Origin: Citrobacter sp. RHB25-C09
GTDB taxonomy: Bacteria; Pseudomonadota; Gammaproteobacteria; Enterobacterales; Enterobacteriaceae
Direction of reading: 5' to 3'
Assembly (NCBI RefSeq): GCF_013836145.1
Contig: NZ_CP057483.1
Location: forward strand, 1,116,001-1,180,000
Length of the DNA stretch: 64,000 nucleotides
Positions 1-7,844 of the stretch are shown piece after piece (position 1 is the first letter of the stretch; each line of letters opens with the position of its first letter). The notes under the pieces were generated by a model, which worked only from the letters and a program-made list of their open reading frames with translations, had not been told where the DNA came from and did not search any database. A program made the position numbers and the translations under genes.

Positions 1-2
1 TC

Positions 3-107
3 AGTGCAAGCTGTCACTATTACGGTAATGGCTTAGGCCCCGAATACAACGCCGCCCACGCCAACCATTTTCATCTCGGGATGCGGGGTTACGGAATGTG
101 TCGCTAA
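3..107 (+). CDS. Extensin-like C-terminal domain protein, 3' end only
   Basis: The third frame is open from the window edge to a TAA at 105-107 and encodes 34 residues. The tail contains Gly-Pro-Glu-Tyr-Asn-Ala-Ala-His and then His-Phe-His-Leu, ending Gly-Met-Cys-Arg. This resembles the end of the extensin-like C-terminal domain family, whose HxH pair belongs to a metallopeptidase-like fold. The function of bacterial members is not established. The gene start lies outside the window, so length and signal peptide cannot be judged. The call rests on a short tail and is moderate. Confidence 0.55.
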   Translation, partial: SASCHYYGNGLGPEYNAAHANHFHLGMRGYGMCR

Positions 108-275
108 GCATAAAACCCTGGATTGCACCGGGGTTTAATGTGATGCATTTCACAAATCTGGTGAACGGGAAGATAAAATAGCAAAATGTAACCTGTCGAA
201 CCTCTGGTTCTACTTATGGCCGAGGTTATTGATAGACTAATTAGTGTTTTCAACTACTTGTCACATTGAGCGTTT

Positions 276-1493
276 ATGGAATCCTGGAAGGTTAACTTAA
301 TCTCCGTCTGGTTCGGCTGCTTTTTTACCGGTCTGGCAATCAGTCAAATCCTGCCATTCTTGCCGCTGTACATTTCGCAGTTGGGCGTCTCCTCCCACGA
401 AGCGCTTTCCATGTGGTCTGGCCTGACCTTCAGCGTGACATTTTTAATCTCCGCAATTGTGTCTCCCCTTTGGGGCAGTCTGGCCGATCGTAAAGGCCGC
501 AAGCTGATGTTATTGCGCGCTTCACTCGGTATGGCGATAGCGATACTGCTTCAGGCTTTTGCCACCAACGTCTGGCAGCTTTTCCTGCTGCGCGGCATTA
601 TGGGGCTGACATCAGGATATATTCCCAATGCGATGGCGCTGGTCGCTTCTCAGGTTCCGCGGGAGCGCAGCGGTTGGGCGCTGAGTACGCTCGCCACTGC
701 ACAGATCAGCGGCGTTATTGGCGGCCCGCTGATGGGCGGATTTATCGCCGATCACGTTGGCCTGCGTCCGGTCTTTTTTATTACCGCGATGCTGCTGGTC
801 GTCAGTTTTCTGGTCACGCTGTTTTTGATCAAAGAAGGTGTGCGTCCCACGCTGAAAAAGAATGAACGTTTGAGTGGCAAGGCGGTGTTTGCCTCGCTAC
901 CCTATCCGGCGCTGATGATAAGTCTGTTTTTTACGACGTTAGTCATTCAACTTTGCAATGGCTCAATCAGTCCGATTCTGGCGCTATTTATTAAGTCGAT
1001 GACGCCCGACAGCAGTAATATTGCCTTCCTGAGTGGCCTGATTGCTTCCGTCCCCGGTATTTCCGCGCTGATCTCCGCCCCCCGTTTAGGAAAATTGGGC
1101 GATCGTATCGGTACCGAACGGATCCTGATGGCGACTTTACTCTGCGCGGTCGTTTTGTTCTTTGCCATGTCCTGGGTGACCACGCCGTTCCAGTTAGGGG
1201 TACTGCGCTTTCTGCTTGGGTTTGCTGATGGTGCCATGCTTCCTGCGGTCCAGACGCTGTTGGTAAAATATTCCAGCGATCAAGTGACAGGTCGTATTTT
1301 TGGCTATAACCAGTCTTTTATTTATCTCGGTAACGTGGCGGGTCCGTTAATGGGCGCAACGGTTTCGGCAATGGCCGGATTTCGTTGGGTATTTATTGCA
1401 ACGGCGATAATTGTGCTGATTAACAGTGCTCAATTAGCTCTGGTCTTGCGTCGACGCAATACGCATACAAAAAATAAGGCTTTAGGAATTTGA
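276..1493 (+). CDS. MFS drug-exporter-like permease, MdtG paralogue
   Basis: 405 residues with about twelve hydrophobic segments, as in major facilitator antiporters of the inner membrane. It aligns by eye over its whole length with MdtG (YceE), sharing the N-terminal WxGCFxTG stretch, motif A (G67 to R75, GxLADRKGRK), the RxxGLxxGxxPNAxAL segment and a C-terminal RFLLGxADGAxLPAVQ block. MdtG exports fosfomycin and deoxycholate; transfer of that role here is inference. It is not the mdtG locus, which lies elsewhere in E. coli, so this is a paralogue or acquired relative. The start at 276 is preceded by a weak GAG Shine-Dalgarno. E. coli K-12 has no such gene next to iraP. Confidence 0.85.
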   Translation: MESWKVNLISVWFGCFFTGLAISQILPFLPLYISQLGVSSHEALSMWSGLTFSVTFLISAIVSPLWGSLADRKGRKLMLLRASLGMAIAILLQAFATNVWQLFLLRGIMGLTSGYIPNAMALVASQVPRERSGWALSTLATAQISGVIGGPLMGGFIADHVGLRPVFFITAMLLVVSFLVTLFLIKEGVRPTLKKNERLSGKAVFASLPYPALMISLFFTTLVIQLCNGSISPILALFIKSMTPDSSNIAFLSGLIASVPGISALISAPRLGKLGDRIGTERILMATLLCAVVLFFAMSWVTTPFQLGVLRFLLGFADGAMLPAVQTLLVKYSSDQVTGRIFGYNQSFIYLGNVAGPLMGATVSAMAGFRWVFIATAIIVLINSAQLALVLRRRNTHTKNKALGI

Positions 1494-1731
1494 TGGACTT
1501 AAATAAAATTGAGCGTGTTTGGTCATAACTATAAATTATGGCTAAGGGTGATTATTGTTATTGCCACATTAAATCAGCGAAGGTAAAGCGCGCGAGAAAC
1601 GTTTCGCTCGTTTTATTTTGTGATTATTTGCGCAAAGTCTTTCCTTTCTTATAAAAATACTACTTTAAGCCTCTAGGCAGTTTGTGTTCATAGTGATACC
1701 GTCTCCCTTCTTTAGATAAGGAAATGCGGTT
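1494..1731. other. AT-rich intergenic region, MFS gene to iraP
   Basis: This 238-bp gap looks AT-rich by eye. At 1592-1617 an imperfect GC-rich hairpin (gcgagaaac facing gtttcgctcg) is followed by ttttatttt, which may end transcription of the MFS gene. The rest should hold the iraP promoter. In Salmonella iraP is PhoP-activated, but I could not find a convincing pair of PhoP half-sites. Confidence 0.4.
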
Positions 1732-1992
1732 ATGAAGAATCTCATTGCTGAGTTGTTGCTTAAGCTTGCCCAGAAAGAAGAGGAGTCGAAAGAACTGGTT
1801 GCTCAGGTAGAAGCGTTAGAGATTATCGTCACGGCGATGTTACGCAATATGGAGCAGAACCAGCAGCAAACACTTATTCATCAGGTCGAGGGCGCACTTC
1901 AGGGCGTAAAGCCGGATGCCAGCGTTCCCGATCGCGATACGGAATTGCTGCGCGAGTACGTACATAAATTGTTGAAACATCCTCGTTACTAA
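1732..1992 (+). CDS. iraP: Anti-adaptor protein IraP
   Basis: 86 residues, the usual IraP length. IraP binds the adaptor RssB and blocks delivery of the sigma factor RpoS to ClpXP, so RpoS accumulates under phosphate starvation (E. coli) or low magnesium (Salmonella). The first 45 residues form a charged amphipathic helix rich in Glu, Lys and Leu, consistent with the known N-terminal coiled coil. AGGAAA just upstream of the ATG is a reasonable ribosome site. It lies directly upstream of phoA, as in E. coli and Salmonella. The target protease begins at the other end of this window (clpP-clpX). Confidence 0.93.
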   Translation: MKNLIAELLLKLAQKEEESKELVAQVEALEIIVTAMLRNMEQNQQQTLIHQVEGALQGVKPDASVPDRDTELLREYVHKLLKHPRY

Positions 1993-2010
1993 TCGCCGTA
2001 CGCGTACAAA

Positions 2011-2044
2011 CTGTCATAAACTTGTCACGTCAGAGACTTATAGT
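2011..2044 (+). promoter_or_regulatory. Pho box and -10 of the phoA promoter
   Basis: At 2011-2028 lies CTGTCATAAACTTGTCAC, two 7-bp CTGTCAT-like direct repeats separated by an AT-rich 4-bp spacer, which is the PhoB box. A TATAGT -10 sits at 2039-2044. There is no good -35, as expected for a PhoB-activated promoter. It starts 18 bp after the iraP stop codon. Confidence 0.9.
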
Positions 2045-2089
2045 CGCTTTGTTTTTATTTTGACTGTATTTTTACATGGAGAAAATAAA

Positions 2090-3505
2090 GTGAAACAAAG
2101 CGCTATTGCTCTTGCAGTGTTACCTCTGCTGTATATCCCTGTCACCCACGCTGAAACCACAACAATGTCCGTACTGGAAAACCGTGCTGCGCAGGGCGAT
2201 ATTACGACGCCTGGTGGCGCGCGCCGATTAACCGCCGATCAAACAGCCGCATTGCGCGATTCACTGAATGATAACCCTGCGAAAAATATTATTTTATTGA
2301 TCGGCGATGGAATGGGTGATTCCGAAATTACCGCAGCACGAAATTATGCCGAAGGGGCTGGCGGCTTTTTTAAAGGCATCGATGCGTTGCCGCTGACCGG
2401 GCAATATACCCACTACGCGCTGAATAAAAAAACGGGTAAACCGGATTACGTGACTGATTCAGCGGCATCCGCAACCGCCTGGTCGACCGGCGTGAAAACT
2501 TATAATGGTGCGCTGGGTGTTGATATTCATGAAAAAGATCACACCACGCTGCTCGAAATGGCGAAGGCTGCTGGCCTGGCTACGGGTAATGTATCAACTG
2601 CTGAATTACAGGATGCAACACCTGCTGCCCTGGTTTCTCACGTCACATCACGCAAATGCTATGGTCCGAGTGTTACCACGGAGAAATGCCCGACAAATGC
2701 GCTGGAGAAAGGGGGCAAAGGTTCCATCACGGAACAACTGTTGAATGCGCGTGCTGATGTCACGTTGGGCGGTGGTGCAAAGACGTTTGCGGAGGTCGCG
2801 ACGGCAGGCGAATGGCAGGGTAAAACGCTGCGTGAGCAGGCGCAGGCGCGTGGCTATCAGTTAGTTGGCGATGCGACCTCTTTAGCGGCGATAACCGAAG
2901 CAAACCAAAACAAACCACTGCTTGGGCTCTTCTCCGAAGGCAATATGCCGGTGCGCTGGGAAGGACCAAAGGCCTCATACCACGGGAATATCGATAAACC
3001 TGCCGTGACCTGTACGCCGAATCCTAAACGCGATGATAGCGTGCCTACGCTGGCGCAGATGACCGACAAGGCTATTGATCTACTCAGTAAAAATGAGAAA
3101 GGGTTCTTCTTGCAGGTTGAAGGTGCCTCTATCGATAAACAGGACCACGCCGCGAACCCGTGTGGACAAATTGGGGAAACGGTCGATCTTGATGAAGCCG
3201 TACAGCGCGCGCTGGACTTTGCGAAAAAAGACGGCAATACCCTGGTGATTGTGACGGCTGACCACGCTCACGCCAGCCAGATTGTCGCGCCGGATACGAA
3301 GGCGCCGGGGCTGACTCAGGCGCTGAACACTAAAGACGGTGCGGTGATGGTGATCAGCTACGGTAATTCTGAAGAGGAATCGCAGGAACATACCGGCAGC
3401 CAGCTGCGCATCGCCGCCTACGGACCGCACGCCGCGAACGTCGTAGGGCTGACCGATCAGACCGATCTGTTCTATACCATGAAAGCCGCGTTAGGCCTGA
3501 AATAA
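2090..3505 (+). CDS. phoA: Alkaline phosphatase
   Basis: 471 residues from a GTG at 2090, exactly the E. coli length. An in-frame TTG at 2060 would add 10 residues ahead of the signal peptide and is rejected; TGGAG lies at a proper distance before the GTG. PhoA is a periplasmic zinc/magnesium phosphomonoesterase that releases phosphate from organic esters. Visible: a signal peptide of about 21 residues, the IGDGMGD metal motif, the nucleophile serine in DSAASATAW, the TADHAHAS zinc site, and the four cysteines (RKCYG, EKCP, VTCTP, NPCGQ) of its two disulfides. The Pho box lies upstream and psiF downstream. Confidence 0.97.
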   Translation: MKQSAIALAVLPLLYIPVTHAETTTMSVLENRAAQGDITTPGGARRLTADQTAALRDSLNDNPAKNIILLIGDGMGDSEITAARNYAEGAGGFFKGIDALPLTGQYTHYALNKKTGKPDYVTDSAASATAWSTGVKTYNGALGVDIHEKDHTTLLEMAKAAGLATGNVSTAELQDATPAALVSHVTSRKCYGPSVTTEKCPTNALEKGGKGSITEQLLNARADVTLGGGAKTFAEVATAGEWQGKTLREQAQARGYQLVGDATSLAAITEANQNKPLLGLFSEGNMPVRWEGPKASYHGNIDKPAVTCTPNPKRDDSVPTLAQMTDKAIDLLSKNEKGFFLQVEGASIDKQDHAANPCGQIGETVDLDEAVQRALDFAKKDGNTLVIVTADHAHASQIVAPDTKAPGLTQALNTKDGAVMVISYGNSEEESQEHTGSQLRIAAYGPHAANVVGLTDQTDLFYTMKAALGLK

Positions 3506-3590
3506 TCAACGGTTTGGCACCACGGGTGGTTATTTTTGCGTAAGCAGCCAGACTTACACTATCAGAGCGATGGCGAGTCTTGAGGTTTAC

Positions 3591-3622
3591 TTTGCCGGAT
3601 AGCGTGACGTTTATCCGGCAAA
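3591..3622. repeat. REP palindrome between phoA and psiF
   Basis: tttgccggat at 3591-3600 pairs perfectly with atccggcaaa at 3613-3622 around a 12-nt loop. This is the repetitive extragenic palindrome type seen through the window. Confidence 0.75.
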
Positions 3623-3673
3623 CGCATAGACAGCGAGCTTTCTGCCTGTGTTAACTCACAAAAGGATGGTGCT

Positions 3674-3994
3674 ATGAAAATTACATTCCTGGTTACTTTA
3701 TTATTCGGTTTACTCTTTTTAACGACCGTCAGTGCTGCCGAGAAAACGTTAACCCCGCAACAACAGCGCATGACTACCTGCAATCAGCAGGCAACGGCAC
3801 AAGCCATTAAAGGAGATGCGCGTAAGGCCTATATGAGCGATTGCCTTAAAAACAGCAAATCTGAGCCCGGTGAAAAAAGTCTGACACCGCAGCAGCAGAG
3901 AATGCGCGAGTGCAATGTCAAGGCGACAGAGCAGTCATTGAAAGGCGACGATCGCAGTAAGTTTATGAGTGCCTGCCTTAAAAAAGCGGCATAA
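3674..3994 (+). CDS. psiF: Phosphate-starvation-inducible protein PsiF
   Basis: 106 residues with a signal peptide of about 21 residues ending in Ser-Ala-Ala, so probably periplasmic. The mature part is two tandem copies of a unit of about 40 residues, each with LTPQQQRM, a Cys-Asn pair, KGD and MSxCLK, so each repeat carries two cysteines. It is known to be induced by phosphate starvation, but its biochemical role is unknown. It follows phoA after a REP element, as in E. coli, where it can be co-transcribed with phoA. The start is preceded by AAAGGATGG. Confidence 0.95.
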   Translation: MKITFLVTLLFGLLFLTTVSAAEKTLTPQQQRMTTCNQQATAQAIKGDARKAYMSDCLKNSKSEPGEKSLTPQQQRMRECNVKATEQSLKGDDRSKFMSACLKKAA

Positions 3995-4021
3995 GAGTTA
4001 GCGAACCCGCATAGTCCTAAT

Positions 4022-4048
4022 GGGTGAGCGGCGAAATTCGCTCACCCG
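4022..4048. promoter_or_regulatory. Inverted repeat carrying a CsgD-type operator
   Basis: gggtgagcg at 4022-4030 and cgctcaccc at 4039-4047 form a perfect 9-bp inverted repeat with an 8-nt loop. The minus strand of 4038-4048 reads CGGGTGAGCGA, an exact match to CGGGKGAGNKA, the motif described upstream of csgBA and yaiC/adrA. The hairpin lies 27 bp after psiF and about 75 bp before dgcC, so it could also act as the psiF terminator, though no good T-run follows. Confidence 0.6.
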
Positions 4049-4121
4049 AAATTTCATACTTTCCCCTACGTCCCCCTCTCTATAATTTGGGAAAATTGTT
4101 TCCGAATGTTCCCAAAATATA

Positions 4122-5222
4122 ATGAATGATGAAAACTATTACAAAAAAGCAGTATCCCTGGATGAAGTTGATTATTCCGCACTGCTTAATGACAACCAAC
4201 GTAGCGGACTGCGATTTGCCCGACGAATCCGCATGCCGCGCGCCATTGCGCTGGGAGGGATGTTTTTCCCCATCGCCGCGACGCTGGTTACGCATTCGGT
4301 TGCTGGCGGTTGGTGGTTGCTGCTGGTGGGATGGGCGTTCGTTTGGCCGCACCTGGCCTGGCAACTTTCAAGCAAAGCGACCGAACCGCTGATTCAGGAA
4401 TTTCATAATCTGAAAGTGGATGCGATTCTTGCCGGAATGTGGATTGGATTGATGGGCGTAAATGCGTTGCCATCCACGGCCTTATTGATGATTCTTTGTC
4501 TGAACCTGATGGGAGCCGGAGGTGTTCGCCTTTTTGGCGCAGGCATCACGCTGATGATTGTCTCCTGCCTGGTCACCTTACAACTGACCGCACGTTCTCT
4601 GACGCTCAGCAGCGTGCCATTAGAGGGATGGTTAACGCTGCCGGTGATTGTTCTGTATCCGCTGCTTTTTGCCTGGGTGAGTTACCAGACGGCCACCAAA
4701 CTGGCTGAACATAAACGCCGTTTGCAGGTAATGAGCACTCGCGATGGAATGACCGGGCTTTATAACCGACGGCATTGGGAGATATTACTGCGTAATGAAT
4801 TCGACCTGTGCCGGCGGCAGCATAGGGACGTCACTCTGCTGCTGATCGATATTGATCATTTTAAAAGTATCAATGATAACTGGGGGCACGATATCGGCGA
4901 TGAGGCCATTCTGGCGCTGACCCGACAGTTAAAATTGACGTTGCGTGGCAGCGATGTGATAGGGCGTTTTGGCGGCGATGAGTTTGCGGTCATCATGAGC
5001 GGAACCCCGTCCGAAAGCGCGATTGCTGCCATGTCGCGGGTTCATGAAGGGTTACGCAATTTGCGCCTTTCATGTGCGCCACAGGTTCAGTTGCATATTA
5101 GCGTTGGCGTTGCGCCATTAGCTCCCCATTTTAGCCACTACCGCGAGTGGTTAAAGTCTGCGGACATGGCGCTTTACAAAGCCAAGAATGCCGGACGAAA
5201 CCGCACTGAAGTGGCGGCATGA
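4122..5222 (+). CDS. dgcC: Diguanylate cyclase DgcC (AdrA/YaiC)
   Basis: 366 residues. It makes cyclic-di-GMP and activates cellulose synthesis in the CsgD biofilm pathway. The first 200 residues hold several membrane helices (MASE2-type sensor region), followed by a GGDEF domain. The GGDEF signature is at residues 284-288, and an RxxD inhibitory site (275-278) lies the canonical five residues before it, so product inhibition is possible. E. coli DgcC starts five codons earlier (MFPKI); here the matching ATG at 4106 is out of frame and stops at once, so 4122 is the first usable start. No strong ribosome site is visible. It converges on proC with a 15-bp gap. Confidence 0.94.
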   Translation: MNDENYYKKAVSLDEVDYSALLNDNQRSGLRFARRIRMPRAIALGGMFFPIAATLVTHSVAGGWWLLLVGWAFVWPHLAWQLSSKATEPLIQEFHNLKVDAILAGMWIGLMGVNALPSTALLMILCLNLMGAGGVRLFGAGITLMIVSCLVTLQLTARSLTLSSVPLEGWLTLPVIVLYPLLFAWVSYQTATKLAEHKRRLQVMSTRDGMTGLYNRRHWEILLRNEFDLCRRQHRDVTLLLIDIDHFKSINDNWGHDIGDEAILALTRQLKLTLRGSDVIGRFGGDEFAVIMSGTPSESAIAAMSRVHEGLRNLRLSCAPQVQLHISVGVAPLAPHFSHYREWLKSADMALYKAKNAGRNRTEVAA

Positions 5223-5237
5223 CGTCCGGAATAGTCC

Positions 5238-6047
5238 TCAAGACTTACTGAGTTTCTCTGACTTCTCCATACATTTGGTCATTGCTTCGATGACTGCCGC
5301 CCGAAATCCCCGCTCTTCCAGTACGCGTACCGCTTCAATCGTTGTCCCGCCCGGTGAACAGACCATATCTTTCAGCACACCTGGATGTTCGCCCGTTTCG
5401 AGAACCATTTTTGCCGATCCCATGACCGCCTGAGCGGCAAACTTATACGCCTGAGCTCGTGGCATTCCACCCAGCACCGCAGCGTCTGCCATTGCTTCAA
5501 TAAACATGAACACATAGGCAGGCGAAGAGCCGCTGACGCCAACGACCGGGTGGATCATGGGCTCCGCAATCAGCTCCGCTTCGCCAAAGCAGCGGAATAT
5601 ATTCAGGACGTCGGCGGTATCTTCCGGTGTAACCAGCGCGTTAGGCGTTACAGAGGTCATCCCGGCATTCACCAGGGATGGGGTATTCGGCATGGCACGT
5701 ACAATTTTACGGTCATGCCCAAGCGCGCGGGCGAGCTGATCGAGAGTAATACCGGCGGCAATGGACACCACCAGCGAGTCTTTATTCAGACTTGATGTAA
5801 TCTCGCTCAGGACTTTGATCATCATGCCCGGCTTGACTGCACCGAAGACGATGTCGGCAACCTGTGCCACTTCCTGCGCTGATTGTGCTGCATTAATGCC
5901 GTATTTGTCGTGCAGAGCGGCGACTTTATCGGGGGAAGGGGTATACACCCAGATTTGACCGGGAAGCACCTGACCGCTGGCGATCAGGCCGCCGAGAATT
6001 GCTTTACCCATGTTGCCGCAACCGATAAAACCGATTTTCTTCTCCAT
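5238..6047 (-). CDS. proC: Pyrroline-5-carboxylate reductase
   Basis: 269 residues from the ATG at 6047, the standard ProC length; an upstream in-frame start would add 39 unlikely residues. ProC reduces pyrroline-5-carboxylate to proline with NAD(P)H, the last step of proline synthesis, in the cytoplasm. The N-terminal Rossmann motif GFIGCGNMGKAI (residues 6-17) binds the nucleotide. The C-terminal dimerisation domain shows GVSGSSPAYVF and CSPGGTT, typical of the substrate site. It is transcribed divergently from yaiI across 148 bp. Confidence 0.97.
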   Translation of the reverse strand: MEKKIGFIGCGNMGKAILGGLIASGQVLPGQIWVYTPSPDKVAALHDKYGINAAQSAQEVAQVADIVFGAVKPGMMIKVLSEITSSLNKDSLVVSIAAGITLDQLARALGHDRKIVRAMPNTPSLVNAGMTSVTPNALVTPEDTADVLNIFRCFGEAELIAEPMIHPVVGVSGSSPAYVFMFIEAMADAAVLGGMPRAQAYKFAAQAVMGSAKMVLETGEHPGVLKDMVCSPGGTTIEAVRVLEERGFRAAVIEAMTKCMEKSEKLSKS

Positions 6048-6195
6048 CTCGTCACTCCCTATGCGTGATTTTGTTGTTTTGATTGATAAAGCGTAGCTTA
6101 ACGCGTATTGAAAGAGGCATGAAGAATAAACAGCACTTTGCCGGAAGGGGAAAGCACGAGACAATACGTATTATGCAGAATAAAGGGGAGAAGAT

Positions 6196-6654
6196 ATGAC
6201 GATATGGGTGGACGCGGATGCGTGTCCAAATGTGATTAAAGAGATCCTGTACCGTGCTGCCGGACGGATGCAAATGCCGCTGGTGCTGGTCGCTAACCAA
6301 AACCTGCGCGTTCCTCCCTCGCCGTATATCCGCACTCTGCGGGTCCCTGCTGGGTTTGACGTCGCGGACAATGAAATTGTTCGTCAGTGTGCCCCTGGCG
6401 ATTTGGTCATTACCGCAGATATTCCGCTGGCTTCTGAAGTACTGGAAAAAGGCGCAGCGGCGCTGAATCCACGCGGTGAGCGCTACAGCGAAGCGACGAT
6501 CCGTGAGCGTCTGACGATGCGCGATTTTATGGATACTCTGCGCGCCAGCGGGATCCAGACGGGCGGACCGGACAGTCTTTCCGCGCGCGACCGTCAACAT
6601 TTTGCGGCGGAACTGGAAAAATGGTGGCTGGACGTTCAGCGTAACAAGGCATGA
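6196..6654 (+). CDS. yaiI: UPF0178/DUF188 family protein YaiI
   Basis: 152 residues, the full family length. It begins with the conserved VDADACPN motif and later has DNEIV and TADIPLASEVLEKGA, an acidic pattern suggesting a PIN-like nuclease fold. No function has been established for YaiI. GGGGAGAAGAT before the ATG is a good ribosome site. The stop codon abuts the first TyrR box of aroL. Confidence 0.93.
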   Translation: MTIWVDADACPNVIKEILYRAAGRMQMPLVLVANQNLRVPPSPYIRTLRVPAGFDVADNEIVRQCAPGDLVITADIPLASEVLEKGAAALNPRGERYSEATIRERLTMRDFMDTLRASGIQTGGPDSLSARDRQHFAAELEKWWLDVQRNKA

Positions 6655-6672
6655 TGTAATAAATATTTTACA
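6655..6672. promoter_or_regulatory. Upstream TyrR box of aroL
   Basis: TGTAAT-6-TTTACA at 6655-6672 matches the TyrR consensus TGTAAA-N6-TTTACA with one mismatch. It begins on the base after the yaiI stop codon. Confidence 0.75.
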
Positions 6673-6728
6673 CTTTCCTCAGTTCTATTTCTTGCTATAG
6701 TAGGTGGCAATTGCTTCTCCTCTTTTAT

Positions 6729-6746
6729 TGTAAGGATAAGTTTACA
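6729..6746. promoter_or_regulatory. Downstream TyrR box of aroL
   Basis: TGTAAG-6-TTTACA at 6729-6746 is a second near-consensus TyrR box, 74 bp (about seven helical turns) from the first. Paired boxes are known at E. coli aroL, where TyrR represses with tyrosine. A TrpR operator also occurs there in E. coli, but I see only a degenerate candidate near 6756-6775. Confidence 0.75.
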
Positions 6747-6833
6747 ATTAATGCCGTACTCTTATGATGGTATGATTATCTTTTTAACGACATTTGATTC
6801 CGCAGCACTGCGGCTTTCTGGGGAATGCCCTTT

Positions 6834-7379
6834 ATGACGCAACCGCTTTATCTTGTTGGCCCACGGGGCTGTGGTAAGACAACGGTTGGCATGACGCTGG
6901 CGACAGCGATGGACTGTCAATTTGTCGATACCGATCAATGGCTGCAATCAGAGGCAAATATGACAGTGGCGGAAATCGTCGAGCGGGAAGGGTGGTCAGG
7001 CTTTCGGGCCAGAGAAACCGCTGCGCTGGAGGCTGTTACTGCGCCATCGACGGTTGTCGCGACAGGTGGCGGTATTATCCTCACCGACATTAACCGCCAG
7101 TATATGCGCGATAACGGCACCGTGATTTATTTGTGCGCGCCCGTGTCGACGCTGGTCAGCAGACTTGAAGCTTCGCCAGAAGAAGAACTGCGTCCGGCGC
7201 TGACCGCAAAGCCGCTGGTTGAAGAGGTTCAGGAAGTCCTTGCGCAGCGTGATCTTCTGTACCGCGAAGCGGCTCATTTTATTATCGATGCGACCCATTC
7301 TCCTGACCAGGTGATATCTGAAATTCGTCACGCGCTGGCGCAGACCGCGCTGCGTAAACCAGGCGGCGTCTATACTTAA
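6834..7379 (+). CDS. aroL: Shikimate kinase II
   Basis: 181 residues from the ATG at 6834, chosen by alignment with the MTQPL start of E. coli AroL. It phosphorylates shikimate at O3 with ATP in the common aromatic pathway. The P-loop GPRGCGKTT is at residues 9-17; VDTDQW holds the magnesium and shikimate aspartates; the ATGGGIIL glycine triplet binds shikimate; LRPALT is the lid arginine region. The C-terminus ends ALRKPGGVYT and is about seven residues longer than E. coli AroL (174). It starts an aroL-yaiA cluster behind two TyrR boxes. Confidence 0.96.
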   Translation: MTQPLYLVGPRGCGKTTVGMTLATAMDCQFVDTDQWLQSEANMTVAEIVEREGWSGFRARETAALEAVTAPSTVVATGGGIILTDINRQYMRDNGTVIYLCAPVSTLVSRLEASPEEELRPALTAKPLVEEVQEVLAQRDLLYREAAHFIIDATHSPDQVISEIRHALAQTALRKPGGVYT

Positions 7380-7406
7380 GGTTCATTCAGATGAAAAGGA
7401 AGAACT

Positions 7407-7598
7407 ATGCCAACCAGACCGCCATATCCACGGGAAGCCCGGATCGTCACCATTGAAAAAGGAACGCCAGGTCAGACCGTGACCTGGTATCAACTTCGGG
7501 CCGACCACCCGGAACCTGATTCCTTAATCAGCGAGCATCCCAGCGAGCAAGAGGCCCTGGATGCGAAGAAGCGTTACGAAGATCCCGATAAGACCTGA
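7407..7598 (+). CDS. yaiA: Small conserved protein YaiA
   Basis: 63 residues, full length for YaiA. Recognisable features are the start MPTRPPYPREA, a VTWYQLRADHP core and the end RYEDPDK. It is a soluble cytoplasmic protein without signal or membrane segments; its function is unknown. It follows aroL by 27 bp with a GGAAGAA ribosome site, so it is probably co-transcribed under TyrR control, as in E. coli. Confidence 0.93.
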   Translation: MPTRPPYPREARIVTIEKGTPGQTVTWYQLRADHPEPDSLISEHPSEQEALDAKKRYEDPDKT

Positions 7599-7844
7599 TT
7601 CTCGAAAATCGCTCAGAAAGGAATCTGAGCCTGACCGTACCTACATCACATTTTCACGTATTAATTTTTATCTTAAAAACCAAATTAGAAACGATTACAA
7701 CAAGCTATTGGAACGATTTGGAATCTTTACACTGTAATTTACCGATCTCCTGCTACGCTTTGGTGCATTTAAAGCAAAGCAAGTGCCGCAGTGGTGTAAA
7801 GCATTTGCCCGGGAATGTATGACGAAGTAAAAAGAAGGTGAAAA

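Noticed and set aside
2060..2089. TTG-started extension of PhoA
   Set aside because: It would put 10 residues before the signal peptide; the GTG at 2090 has the ribosome site and matches E. coli.
3510..3540. Short hairpin accaccacgggtggt-like sequence after phoA as terminator
   Set aside because: The stem is only about four base pairs with a G-rich loop, too weak to call although attttt follows.
7630..7844. yaiA-aroM gap as a possible third TyrR site
   Set aside because: No TGTAAA-N6-TTTACA-like sequence was found there; only a single half-site-like tgtaat near 7734.
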